Shown: positions 33,173 through 43,791 of the stretch, piece by piece
How positions within the stretch are numbered: position 1 is the stretch's first letter
Layout of the letters: the number at the start of each line of letters is the position of its first letter
Assembly: GCF_000224145.3 (NCBI RefSeq)
Contig: NC_020167.2
Coordinates: 4,145,027-4,209,026, forward strand
Reading direction: 5' to 3'
Length of the DNA stretch: 64,000 bases
Source of the DNA: Ciona intestinalis
Lineage: Eukaryota; Chordata; Ascidiacea; Phlebobranchia; Cionidae
Position numbers and translations under genes: made by a program
The notes under the pieces: model-generated
Told to the model about the DNA's origin: nothing
Seen by the model: the letters and a program-made list of their open reading frames with translations, nothing else
The model's database searches: none

Positions 33173-36152
33173 ATGGATTGTGGTGCAATAAAGGAAGAAA
33201 TTCGTAAGCAGGGTGAAATTGTTCGTCAACTGAAAGCTGAGAAATGTGATAAACAAAAGGTAATGTTGATCAAAACTTTCAAATTCTTTTGCAGACTGTT
33301 AGATGTAGATTAAAAATGACCTCTTACTGTGTACGCCATTCTGTAATTCGTTGTGTAAAAAGTTTTTTGCATCCAAACACGAAAGCCTGCCTGCAGCGTT
33401 GCCAAAATCTGTGTTTTAAAGCAGAAAGAAGCATTTTCGAGGTGAAATATTTTACATGGCGACTAAAAACGCAACTTTTTTCACCAATATTCTATTAACA
33501 CTGCCACAAACCTATATCATTGTTTTAGATTGATGAGGAAGTGGCCAAGTTGCTGGCACTGAAAGCTCAGATTGGAACAGAACCTGTAGCTCAGAAATTC
33601 ACATTGAAGACACCAAAAGGAACAAGAGACTATGATCCTAAACAAATGGCAATTCGGGAGACTGTGTTTGATACTGTAGTTCGATGCTTCAAGCGTCATG
33701 GAGCATCCACCATCGATACTCCTGTATTCGAATTGAAGGTTAGAAATTCCAATGTTATTTTATTTGTTTGCATGGTGGTGTTCTAACTTAAATTTGTCTT
33801 TGGATTAAGGAATAAGAGAAAACATTGACTTTGTTAAAAAACGTTATAAAATTAAACATTTACTGCGTATGTGGTACGCCACACGGCCACACGGGCATTG
33901 TGTATCTCTGCTCTGCACATAATATGCAAGTGCGTTAATTACCTTTTTACGTATACGTATAAGTAGTTGACATTTGTAACTCTAAGTTTGCCCAAACCTG
34001 AATTAACAAAACTTAGACCTTTGCAGTACATTAATGGCCAATGTCGTATTTAAAATCTTATGCCGAGTAAAAATATCGTTTTAGGAAACACTAACAAACA
34101 AATACGGAGAAGACAGCAAACTGATTTACGATCTGAAAGACCAAGGAGGTGAAATGCTATCTCTACGATATGATTTAACTGTAAGTTTTGATGAAATATA
34201 CCAAAAAAATTAATGTGTTTAATACATGTATACACAGGTGCCGTTTGCAAGGTACATGGCAATGAATAACATACAAACCATCAAAAGATATCACATTGCG
34301 AAAGTATACAGACGTGACAACCCAGCAATGACTAGGGGAAGGTATAGAGAATTTTATCAGGTCAGTCAGATGGTGATGCATAATGTTCACCCAACCCTTT
34401 ATTGTTTATTCTTCTAACCCTTGTTTTGCAGTGTGACTTTGACATAGCTGGTCACTACGATCCCATGATACCAGATGCCGAGTGCTTGAGAATTGTTTCA
34501 GAAATTCTGTCCGAGCTAAAACTTGGGGATTTCGTCATAAAAGTTGGTGCATATTTTAAACAAATGAATATAACTTACTTTATACTCTCGTGGCTGGAAA
34601 ACTACAGTCGTTCGACTCGTTATAACATGGGTGTTCTGTTTCATACACCTCCTGCCAGCTTACGAGTTAGGAGTTACAAAGTATGTTACTTGTCTGTGAT
34701 TATGTTTTAGGTTTTTTTAAACATGATGTTTATAATTTTATAAATTTAACAATGTTTAAAAGTACGTTAATTAATAGCAGAAATAATTAATAGCATAATA
34801 ACAGAAAAATCTAGCAGATGGTTTAGCTTTTATAATGGGTATATACTGCAATACCGCAGGTCAACGATCGGAGAATTTTAGATGGAATATTCGCTGTATG
34901 TGGTTGTCCAGATGATAAGTTCAGACAAGCTTGTTCTGCTGTAGACAAGCTTGATAAACTGCCTTGGTCTGATGTTAAAGCTGAAATGTTGGAAAAAGGT
35001 CTAACAGAAGAATCATGTGACAAGATTGGAAGTTACGTGCAGATGGCTGGTAAGGGTTGAAGTTGGAGATCCATCAAGATTTAAAATGGTTTTATACATT
35101 TATGTTTCTACATTAAATTGGAACATCTTGTTCACTTTTTCTTTAGGTGGATTGCAATTGGTAGAAAAGCTTCTATCTAATGAAGAGTTGAATCAAAACA
35201 AATTAGCACTTGCTGGTTTGACGGACATGAAAGTTTTGCTGCAATATTTGGACTTGTTTCAAGTCACAAACCGGGTAAGAACAAGTAAACAAATTATCTT
35301 GAAGTTTGAATGTATGATGCAAGTTCCTACAACGTTTAATTATTTCCATCTTATATTTAGGTCCAATTTGATTTGAGTCTTGCAAGAGGCTTGGATTATT
35401 ACACTGGACCGATTTTCGAAGCGATATTGCTTGGTAATCAAGATGCAAACAAAGAAAGGGTGAAGGGGGAAACTGTGGGTGTGGGGTCAATTGCTGGTGG
35501 AGGAAGGTATGATGGATTGGTGGGAAGTTTTCATCCAAAAGGAAAATCTGTAAGTCATTTGATGCAATGCTGGGTGTGATTAAATAGAAGTAACATACTG
35601 TGTTTGTGGTGTCAGGTTCCATGCGTTGGTGTGAGCATAGGTGTGGAACGTATATTCTCCATTATAGAAGCAAATATTAAGAAAGAGAAAGGGAAAACGA
35701 GGACAAACGACACTCAAGTTTTTGTTGCCTCCCCACAAAAAGGGTTCGTGGAAGAAAAAATGAAAATCATAAACGAACTTTGGAACGCAAATATTAAGGT
35801 AGTCTGAGTATTAAATGCAAAACAACATTTAGGTGAATCTGAAATATGTCCTTCGAAAAAGTGTGGCGCAGCTTAATTTAAATAACTGTTCTAAAATTAA
35901 AAAAAAGCCCTCACACACAGGATACAGCATCTTATTTTTTGTATCTAGGCAGAAATGTCGTACAAGAAGAATCCAAAGATGCTCAACCAGATGCAGCATT
36001 GTGAGGAGAGCGGAATCCCCCTCGCAGTGATTGTGGCATCCGGAGAACTGGATGCGGGAACAGTGAAGATCAGGAGCGTGGGATCCCGGGAAGAGAGGAC
36101 AGTGGATCGGAGCAAAATGGTGGACGAGTTGAAAGAGATGATCAGAAGTTGA
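33173..36152 (+). CDS. HARS1: Histidyl-tRNA synthetase, cytoplasmic
   Basis: Charges tRNA-His. Ten exons: 33173-33259, 33529-33738, 34085-34180, 34238-34360, 34432-34542, 34860-35049, 35147-35274, 35361-35549, 35616-35798, 35949-36152; 506 aa against 509 in human. A WHEP helix hairpin ([20 protein letters not shown]) opens the protein. Class II motif 1 precedes [20 protein letters not shown]; motif 2 is [20 protein letters not shown]; the histidine motifs are [10 protein letters not shown] and [11 protein letters not shown]; motif 3 is [10 protein letters not shown]. The C-terminal anticodon-binding domain follows ([10 protein letters not shown] onward). A SINE starts three bases into intron 5. 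An AATAAA signal lies at 36204-36209. The same gene may supply the mitochondrial enzyme, but I see no targeting peptide in this start. Confidence 0.97.
34546..34690 (-). repeat. SINE fragment in HARS intron 5
   Basis: The minus strand carries GTAACTCCTAACTCGTAAGC, GTATGAAACAGAACACCCAT and GAGTATAAAGTAAGTTATAT of the SINE body. It abuts the 5' splice site. Confidence 0.55.
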
Positions 36153-36644
36153 TGTTGTTGGCTTTATGTTGTAGATGTTGCAGTGATGTACTTGAGTTGT
36201 TGCAATAAATATTTAAAGTGTAGGTAATCAGAACAATATTCCTATGTTCTCTTGTAATAAATTCTATATTTACCTTGATATTACTGAACACTGGCAAAAC
36301 AGAATATTTTGTATTGAAAATGAAATTTTATTCATACACTTCATACCTGAAACTTTCTAACATTATTCATACACTTCATACCTGAAACTTTCTAACATAA
36401 ATATAGTTACAAATTAAAACTTAAAGCAACTAAACATCAGTAAAGGACAAAATTAAGGGTACTGATGTTTTTTTGTCAAATTACACTTCAAAACATCAGT
36501 GTCTACTCTGATTGTCTGCATAGCAGGATATATAATTTTGCTTGGCTAAATAAAAGACATGGCCTTCATTTGAAAATGACATTTAGTGCACAGTTTCTCA
36601 AATAAGTTAATAATTATAATGGTTTCTCAGTTAGGGGTCTTCAG
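36153..36644. other. Convergent intergenic stretch between HARS and CWH43
   Basis: 492 bp between the two stop codons. A 35-bp direct repeat containing CATACACTTCATACCTGAAA occurs at about 36331-36360 and 36368-36397. Otherwise only 3' UTR-like sequence. Confidence 0.5.
36204..36209 (+). terminator. Polyadenylation signal of HARS
   Basis: AATAAA 52 bp after the HARS stop codon. Confidence 0.55.
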
Positions 36645-39600
36645 CTAGGGAGTGAAATATTTAGGCGTGCTCACATGAAAGTGGTGGCCTGTGCCATACC
36701 AGTTCCCAACGTGGTATTTTCCAAACACATCATTAAATTGAACAGAGTGTGGAATATTTTTTGTGGAGGTTGTGGTCTTAGTATTGTCCTTAAAATTTTT
36801 AGAAGAAGGTATTCTCCATCTTGCCATTTGTAGTTCAGTATCACTCAGTCCACCATGAGATATACGTGCATAACCAAGCCTGTGAAGAACCCATGGTAAG
36901 ATGAGTTTGTGTCTTTAAGACGTTAAGTTTGACACAAAACAAAGAAGGAATTGTGAATTAACCCAATCCATAGAAAAAAAACACCAAAATTTCGTCGAAT
37001 GAGCACCAATGCACCCTTTGTAGCTGCTGTATGCAGTCTAACATTCCCAGCTATAGATTTACTAATGAAATATTGATTTACGCATCTCTCAATACGTGCC
37101 TATGATACAGATCGCCCTGCTGTGCCTTAACAAGCTTTTAATTGTATTTTATACGTTAACACAAAAGCTACGGCTAAAACCCCCCTAAAAANNNNNNNNN
37201 NNNNNNNNNNNNNNNNNNNNNNNNNNNNNNNNNNNNNNNNNNNNNNNNNNNNNNNNNNNNNNNNNNNNNNNNNNNNNNNNNNNNNNNNNNNNNNNNNNNN
37301 NNNNNNNNNNNNNNNNCACCAAAATTTCGTCGAATGAGCACCAATGCACCCTTTGTAGCTGCTGTATGCAGTCTAACATTCCCAGCTATAGCTTTACTAA
37401 TGAAATATAACAGTTGAAATTGATTTACGCATCTCTCAATACGTGCCTATGATACAGATCGCCCTGCTGTGCCTTAACAAGCTTTTATTGTATTTTATAA
37501 GTTTAACACAAAAGCCACGGCTTAACACCCCCAAAAAAAACAACTGCCACGTTTTTTCTGGCATTGGAAACAATGACACAATAGACAATGTTACGTCACA
37601 CCTGCTGTGTGTGACATTTAGCTTACGGCCAATAACAAAAAAAACAATTTGTGACAGACTAAAATTTTAATGAGACTTTAAGAGCTTACTTGATTAAATC
37701 TCTGTACATGATGTACTCGCACCATCGATCCTTATCATTTGCATCAATGTCCTTCATCCTCCCATCCCTGGTTAACTTCTGATAATCCCTGCTTCCAGGA
37801 GATGAGGTGACGTAGCCAAGGAAGACCACAGGGTTGCTGGTTGCACTGCATAGTTGGGAGAGCTTCTCTGCTTGAAGTCTTCTGTCCAAATCATCCCTGA
37901 GCAATACAATATCAAAATAACTGACGTTTCATAGACCTGATCCAGATTCTATTTGATTAGGAGACTATGATGGTAATTGCAATATACAGATATTTCATTG
38001 GTTTTACACCATTGGTGGTACTTGATTTTTTGCTTGCTGTGCATTTAGTAACACCTGGTGTAATAGAAGAATGCTTCGCTTTTAACACAGTGGGTACACA
38101 AATAACATTGATATTGCCTTGCCCAGTCTGATGTAATCTGTTATACTCGACAAGTCTAAAATTTCTAAAAAATATATTAATCATTTTTGACAGCATGCAT
38201 AATGCATATGTAAACCAAATCCAAGCCCACTTTTAAATTACTCAAAAAATAATCCTGCCTTATGAAACAGATTATCTGTATTATCTAACAACTTTCGTTT
38301 TCGGCCACACAAGAATAAAGTAACTTCCATTCATTCATATTCCAAAATCTACCTGTCATTCCCCATATGAGTGACAACGAAATCCACCATACTTCCTGAT
38401 ATATTGATGGTGGTTGAAATGGCTGGTGCTAATTCACCTTCAGGTGATGGGAGGAGATGGTGGGTGGAATTCATTATCGGATATTTTGACAAAATAAGAT
38501 TTCCTGGAAAATTATAACTTATTTTGGCATTTATCGTGTATGGAATCGGATGAAATAAAAATTCATTTTCCTTTTTAGTTGCCAGATTGCAGCATATGTG
38601 AATACAATGTTAAGATTTAGAGCAACTACTTTTATGCTCAAAATTTATTTTTACATGCAAAAGTACAGGTAATTGATATTTAAAATCTGTTCTGTTTTAC
38701 TATTACGTTGATTGCAGCGCATAGGTAACAACCAAAGGCCAAAGCCATAGTTTTCCTCACACATACATCCAAACTAATGAAACTATACAACTCATCAACC
38801 AGAAACCAACTTACCCCATGTATGGTCTCTAGTTGATGGTCCAAAATCCGAGTACATGCCCAACTTCTCACCAAGCCACATTGTTATGTCATTATTACCT
38901 TAAAATATTATGCAGTTTGTAACTATTTAAAAAACTGTTGCAAATTTTACCAAGCAGGCTTATTTTTTGGCAATTTTTTAATCTTAATTAACTATTGTGG
39001 TAAATCATGCCTACTGTTTAATTATAGAGATTTCTGTTAAAACATTAACTTCAGCAAATAGATTTTCTGAAAAAAATGAGTAGAAAATGTAGACTCAAAA
39101 TGTAGACATTAGTGTGTAACTGGCTCACCCAAGTAAGGTTTGGATGCGTCACTTTCCAGCAAAGTTATCACATCTGCGCCAGTGTTGTTCAAAACTTCCG
39201 CAGCTCGCTCAAGACTTGGCCATCCCCTGTTATCGTAACCAAAGTGAAATGTCCAAATCAATGCAGAAAACTGTTTGGCATCACTGGGGTGCTTGGCATT
39301 GTGTAACACTGCAAGAAAGAGAATCCAGGTTAAAAATGTTTGTTAATCACTAGAATAAAGATTTTGCGTCCAAATAACACCTCGTCCATGTAGAATAATA
39401 GAATAGAATGAATGAACTATTGCTGCACCTGCACAGGGGATAAAAATATATGATGATTATACCTTTTAGCTGTGTTGCATTATATGTTGGCATAACCAAT
39501 CGTCTGTATTCGAAACCAATAAGACCAACAAGGGCAATAACGAACAAACACTTCCGCACAGTTGTACCAAGTGGAGTGTCAACTATTTGCTGTGGAGTTA

Positions 39601-42498
39601 CTTTCTGTGGAATCTTGATGTAATATTTCCTCTCAGGCATGCAGAGGGAAAGGGAGAGCTTGCAAGTTACATCAGTCGTGTGCATTAATGATGTTGTTAT
39701 AAAGAACATCATTGTACCTAAAGAGTGCAAGTTTGTATAGATGTTTAGATGTTAGTTACCACCAAAGTTTTTAAAAATGAAACAGTGTCAAACTGTCAAA
39801 ACAAACTGCTTTAGTAAAAAAACGATGTGACAATGCTTAAGATATTACCCCTAACCTCCCTTTTAAACCAAAAAAAATTTTTTTTGATTAAACCCCCCCC
39901 CCCCCCCCTTATTTTTTTCTGGGTCCGCCACTGCACCTACCTATAATCACATAAGTCCTTTCTCTAGCTAGTTCCCCACCAAATGGTACAAAGTTATATG
40001 CAGTGCACCACACCATGCCAAACACACCAAGCAGATAGGTGGCGTTGGCAATCAATAAACACAAGCCAGGGTTGGGGTGGTTTACCAACTTCTCTGACAA
40101 TGTTGGAAACACTGAAGCAATGTAGATGGCAAGAATAACACCTGGTGGGAAATAAAAACGGGATATTTAGTAATACATTGCGACTGTCTATAAAAAGGTG
40201 ATGTTCTAGCATCGGATGCTCAGAAACGTACCCACCAAAATTTTTGAAAGTAGGAAAAGCAAGAATAGTTAGATGTTCTTTTAAACCGAATTCGATGTCA
40301 AGGTTTACAGATTAATGCAGTGCTGAAAATTACAGGCCCGCCTATCCTGCTACCCAGGTTTGGCGCCCATGTCTGGCCTACAATATGTAGTGTGCATGTG
40401 TGCTACAGTAACTCGACTGCTTAGCCACCAGACAATTAAGACATAACTAAGAATTGTGACACTATAGTAATACTAAAGATAAATATATATAAATATAAAT
40501 GATTTTCTTGGATATGTAAAATAGACCAGAGTTACAAAAAGTATTTCAACAAAAGTAACGAATCGGCTCTATTTGTGATACAAAATATCCCGATTCCCAA
40601 ACACAACTTCAGTACTTTAAAAAATATATTTAATTTTAGCTTAATTCTGTCCCTAAGAAAATTTCAGTGTTGCTTTAAACATACCACATGCAAATCCTGA
40701 CCAAGTAGGAAGAAACATGAGACCCATACTTGCAGCAAAACCCACAATTGACCACATCAATGTAGAAGGAAGTGTGGTGTAGAAAGATACCAACAAACCA
40801 AGTACTAAACCAAGAAGAATCAAACCACTGAAAATGAAGTAAGTAAAATTAGGCAGAGAAAACTACAAAGTCATGCTCTTTTTTTCAATAAAATACAATC
40901 TTAAATTTTCCTAAACATTAGGTCAGACATATCAGTTTGTACACAGTAGGTGTAAAATGTATTAATATAATAGCACTCATGTTGCTTGCTTTTAGTAGGT
41001 AAAGTATTAAAACCATGGTGAAAGTTTGATTTAAATAGCTCTCCCATTATCAGCAACAAGAATTGAAGAATAAATGTAAAAATTCTTATTTATTCTATGA
41101 CATAATGTAATATATAACCCAAAAATTGAGTTTCCCTTTTTTTTTTGGGGCCTTTAACGTTAATAAAAGTAGTCCATACCCCCATGGGTTGGGTGTGGGT
41201 CCAGTATCTGGGAATCCTGACACAGTGTAGCGGGGTACGAGTGAAACTTCACCAAATATGGCATGTAGAAAGAAGAATAATGCTCCGTAACCAAGGCTAA
41301 GGATCAGTGGATTACCAGTGCTGGAAATGAAATGTGACATGAATTAAAAAATCACAAATTTAAATATTTATACTAACTTTGATTTTCTGCATTAACACTG
41401 AGAACCACTTTTCAAAATTCAGTAAATGCTATCTTCAAACTAAATGATAAAGATAATGTAGTTAAGTTAAATAAAAAATTTTTAAGTAAATAATTAAACC
41501 TTAATAACTAAACCTTCTTACTTTTTTATCTTCTTATCATCCTTCTTTTCATTTTGCTCTTCAGAAACTTTCTGCTCCTCTTCTGGAAGTTGTGAAATTA
41601 TTTTTCCTCCAATAGCAGCAGCGAATAAAGAAACCAAGATTTTGTTGCTCTTGTGGTCGTTCCATAGGGGTGTCATAGACAGATACCTAAATAAGGATAT
41701 AGTAATTCAATACCCTGCTTGGTAATGAATAATGGGTCATTTTAAAGAGTCTAAATAATGGGTAAATCAAAGTTAACTAAGAAAAGACCAATTTAGAACA
41801 AAACGTTAAACGTGTACGATGCACCAGTACCAAATACAAATACCTATACCGGTAAAATAGTTTATCTAACAACCAAATTATAATGATACTATGGGCCATT
41901 GTAATAACTGTATAGTACTATAGTGGCAACATGAAACCTTGTAAAACAGGATTACCACGCTTTCAAACCAAAAGTAAACAACTTTTGTACCATATTCTGG
42001 ACGCAACAAGTGCAAAAAATCCAAGCACGTAACCCCAGAAATGAATACGACGTTGCTGTTCTGTTCCAGACCACCATGTAGCGCACTGCACAATAAAGGC
42101 AACTCCAACGCCAACAGAAAGTCCCACAAGTCGCAGTAAAGTTGATGATGCATGGAAGGATGAAGCCCCAACTGCAAAATATTACTTGTTACATCAAGAC
42201 ATTCAAGAAACTGATTGAAAATCATTAATACAGTTCAAAGTAGTAGCTTACCCAACATTAAAAGTAGAAAGAAGTTGACAACTGCTTTTTTGCTCAAAAA
42301 ACTTCTGGCGCCTTCTCCAAATAAAAACAACATCGGTGAAAAAGCCACCACAACAAATAATTCATAACCAGTGATGTCAAGTTCGTTGAGGGGGTAGAAC
42401 CAAATCATTGGCCCCAAGCCATGGACAAGTGACCAGTATGTATAACCAATCATAGATTCGCATGCCAGTTGTGTTTTAAATGAGCCTATAGGTTTCAT
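36645..42498 (-). CDS. CWH43: CWH43 / PGAP2-interacting protein, GPI-anchor lipid remodelling
   Basis: Acts in the ER/Golgi in lipid remodelling of GPI-anchored proteins. Twelve exons: 42252-42498, 41991-42171, 41522-41686, 41180-41320, 40685-40827, 39941-40141, 39463-39717, 39129-39308, 38815-38898, 38353-38503, 37690-37896, 36645-36879; 729 aa. Exons 1-7 encode a polytopic membrane domain with many hydrophobic segments (e.g. [20 protein letters not shown]). Exons 8-12 encode the endonuclease/exonuclease/phosphatase-like domain: [71 protein letters not shown], ending STPKYF. An assembly gap with duplicated flanks lies in the last intron. NDUFAF8 ends 26 bp upstream of this start. Confidence 0.93.
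36979..37191. repeat. Left copy of a duplicated segment flanking an assembly gap
   Basis: From ACCAAAATTTCGTCGAATGA to the N run. Nearly identical to 37317-37530, with small indels and substitutions. Looks like two haplotypes placed in series. Confidence 0.8.
37192..37316. other. Assembly gap, 125 N
   Basis: Undetermined bases in the last intron of CWH43. The same length as the second gap, suggesting a fixed placeholder. Confidence 0.99.
37317..37530. repeat. Right copy of the duplicated segment flanking the gap
   Basis: Starts CACCAAAATTTCGTCGAATG and runs in parallel with 36979-37191, but has an 11-base insert (ATAACAGTTGA-like) near 37406. Confidence 0.8.
39838..39934. mobile_element. 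Fragment of hAT-like GCAGTGGCGGACCC element with a 16-C run
   Basis: The minus strand starts GCAGTGGCGGACCCAGAAAA, then AATAAGGGGG; the plus strand has C x16 at 39893-39908. Related to the element at 26873 by end sequence and G-rich core. Confidence 0.45.
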
Positions 42499-42510
42499 AT
42501 TGAATCAGTG

Positions 42511-42515
42511 CTGCT
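42511..42515 (-). other. Candidate spliced-leader acceptor in the 26-bp NDUFAF8-CWH43 spacer
   Basis: On the minus strand the spacer reads TGTTATACAGCAG, with AG dinucleotides 12 and 15 bases before the CWH43 ATG. There is no room for a separate promoter. Confidence 0.5.
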
Positions 42516-42524
42516 GTATAACAG

Positions 42525-42713
42525 TTATTTCTTGGTGGATTGTATGCACTGCTTGAAAGCTAAGAATTCTTTTTCACAATCTCCTTTCCTGAGGTTGTCC
42601 CATTCATTTACACAGGTTCCGTAAGCTAGTGCCTGTTTTGAACAAGCCTTTACTTTCTGTGGTAGTTCACGCCGAAGGTAGTTCTGTGCTCTTTGTGCTG
42701 CAGTATTTGGCAT
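42525..42713 (-). CDS. NDUFAF8: NADH dehydrogenase complex I assembly factor 8, twin CX9C protein
   Basis: A 62-aa intronless protein. Two CX9C pairs are visible, CSKQALAYGTC and CEKEFLAFKQC, separated by VNEWDNLRKGD; this coiled-coil-helix fold is oxidised by MIA40 in the mitochondrial intermembrane space. In vertebrates NDUFAF8 stabilises NDUFAF5 for complex I assembly and has the same short layout with AAAYGRC / CAREFEALRSC. Other small CHCH proteins are possible, but spacing and the YGTCV and CEKEFxxFKxC pattern favour NDUFAF8. It sits 26 bp before CWH43 and 154 bp after NGRN, both on the same strand. Confidence 0.82.
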   Translation of the reverse strand: MPNTAAQRAQNYLRRELPQKVKACSKQALAYGTCVNEWDNLRKGDCEKEFLAFKQCIQSTKK

Positions 42714-42867
42714 AACGGGAGCACAAACAAATGGAAATGTACTAGATGGTGTAGTTGTTACTTAATGCCTTAACTCTAAACAAAAATATGGCAGCATAGA
42801 AAGGTCAATTAACACCATGGGATAACATACAGATAATCATAATTTAACAAATCATAATTTAATTTAT

Positions 42868-43791
42868 TTAATATATTTTATATAAAAAATTTCCTTCTTC
42901 ATCATAAAAGTTCACATTATCACCAGTTTTAGCCAAAAGCTCTTTGGGTTCGTCATCAGTGTCTTCCGAATCTTCATCAAATTCATCGTCTTCAAGACTT
43001 TCCGCTTCAACTGCTTCCATTTCGTCAACAAAAAGATCAAGAAAATGATCATCCAACTCTTCTGCACTAACTATCTCCTGTTGAAGGTCTTCCGGAATAA
43101 GCTCCAAAGAGACCGGATAACGATCCGCTTCACTTGCAGACTTAAAGGTGTGAAACCATGAAGAAGAAAATTTGGGATTTTCCTCCTCCTTTGAATAAGA
43201 ATTTGTTTTCCTTGGTGAAGGTTCAGTTATTTCACGTATTGCTTGAGTCAAGTTAACTGAGGGTAACTTTTCTTTTACAGATTTATCAACAACACGGTCT
43301 TCCTTCCTTTTAGGTATATAACTTGATTTCAGTATTTTACGAATTGTTGCAGCGTTGGCTCCAAATGATTGAGTCAAATAATAAACATTATAGTATTCTG
43401 GATCTTCTCTATGAAGAAACCTTATTTGTTCTTTTTGTTCATAAGAAAACCTCTTGTGGTCAATGGGCTCTGGAATTTTAAACTGTTTTGCAGTTTTTTT
43501 ACGCCGGTATATATTTCTCCGTCTTCGAGCTTCGTCCAAAACCACGCGTTCATAATCTGGTTCGTTAAGATTGTCAGTGTTTTGAAGCCATTCGCGTTGG
43601 GTTTTCTCTAATACATCCTCTATAAATCCGGAGTATATCTTTGGTTTGTTATCTTTAATGTAGTTGTTGTAATATGTTTTTCTGTTTTTGTTTAGCAAAC
43701 CCGAAGTGTGAATGCATGCAATCTGCTTTAATATGGGAGTTGCAGAAGTTTCAAATAAAATCTTACAAACAACGTACCAACTGCGCTGCAT
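42868..43791 (-). CDS. NGRN: Neugrin, mitochondrial 16S rRNA/ribosome assembly factor
   Basis: Intronless, 307 aa. The first about 35 residues are Arg/Lys-containing and poor in acids (MQRSWYVVCKILFETSATPI), a plausible mitochondrial presequence. The conserved neugrin core is FSYEQKEQIRFLHREDPEYY NV.. followed by QSFGANAATIRKILKSSYIP, a helix-turn-helix-like module, and the protein ends in the diagnostic NFYDEEGNFLYKI. The C-terminal third has a long acidic run (EDDEFDEDSEDTDDEP). In mammals neugrin binds 16S mt-rRNA in a pseudouridine synthase module. The stop codon overlaps an AATAAA (42863-42868), so it may also form its own 3' end. First gene of a possible NGRN-NDUFAF8-CWH43 operon. Confidence 0.88.
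   Translation of the reverse strand: MQRSWYVVCKILFETSATPILKQIACIHTSGLLNKNRKTYYNNYIKDNKPKIYSGFIEDVLEKTQREWLQNTDNLNEPDYERVVLDEARRRRNIYRRKKTAKQFKIPEPIDHKRFSYEQKEQIRFLHREDPEYYNVYYLTQSFGANAATIRKILKSSYIPKRKEDRVVDKSVKEKLPSVNLTQAIREITEPSPRKTNSYSKEEENPKFSSSWFHTFKSASEADRYPVSLELIPEDLQQEIVSAEELDDHFLDLFVDEMEAVEAESLEDDEFDEDSEDTDDEPKELLAKTGDNVNFYDEEGNFLYKIY

Noticed and set aside
37957-38196. 79-codon minus-strand ORF in a CWH43 intron
   Set aside because: The flanking CWH43 exons join in frame without it and the family has no such insert.
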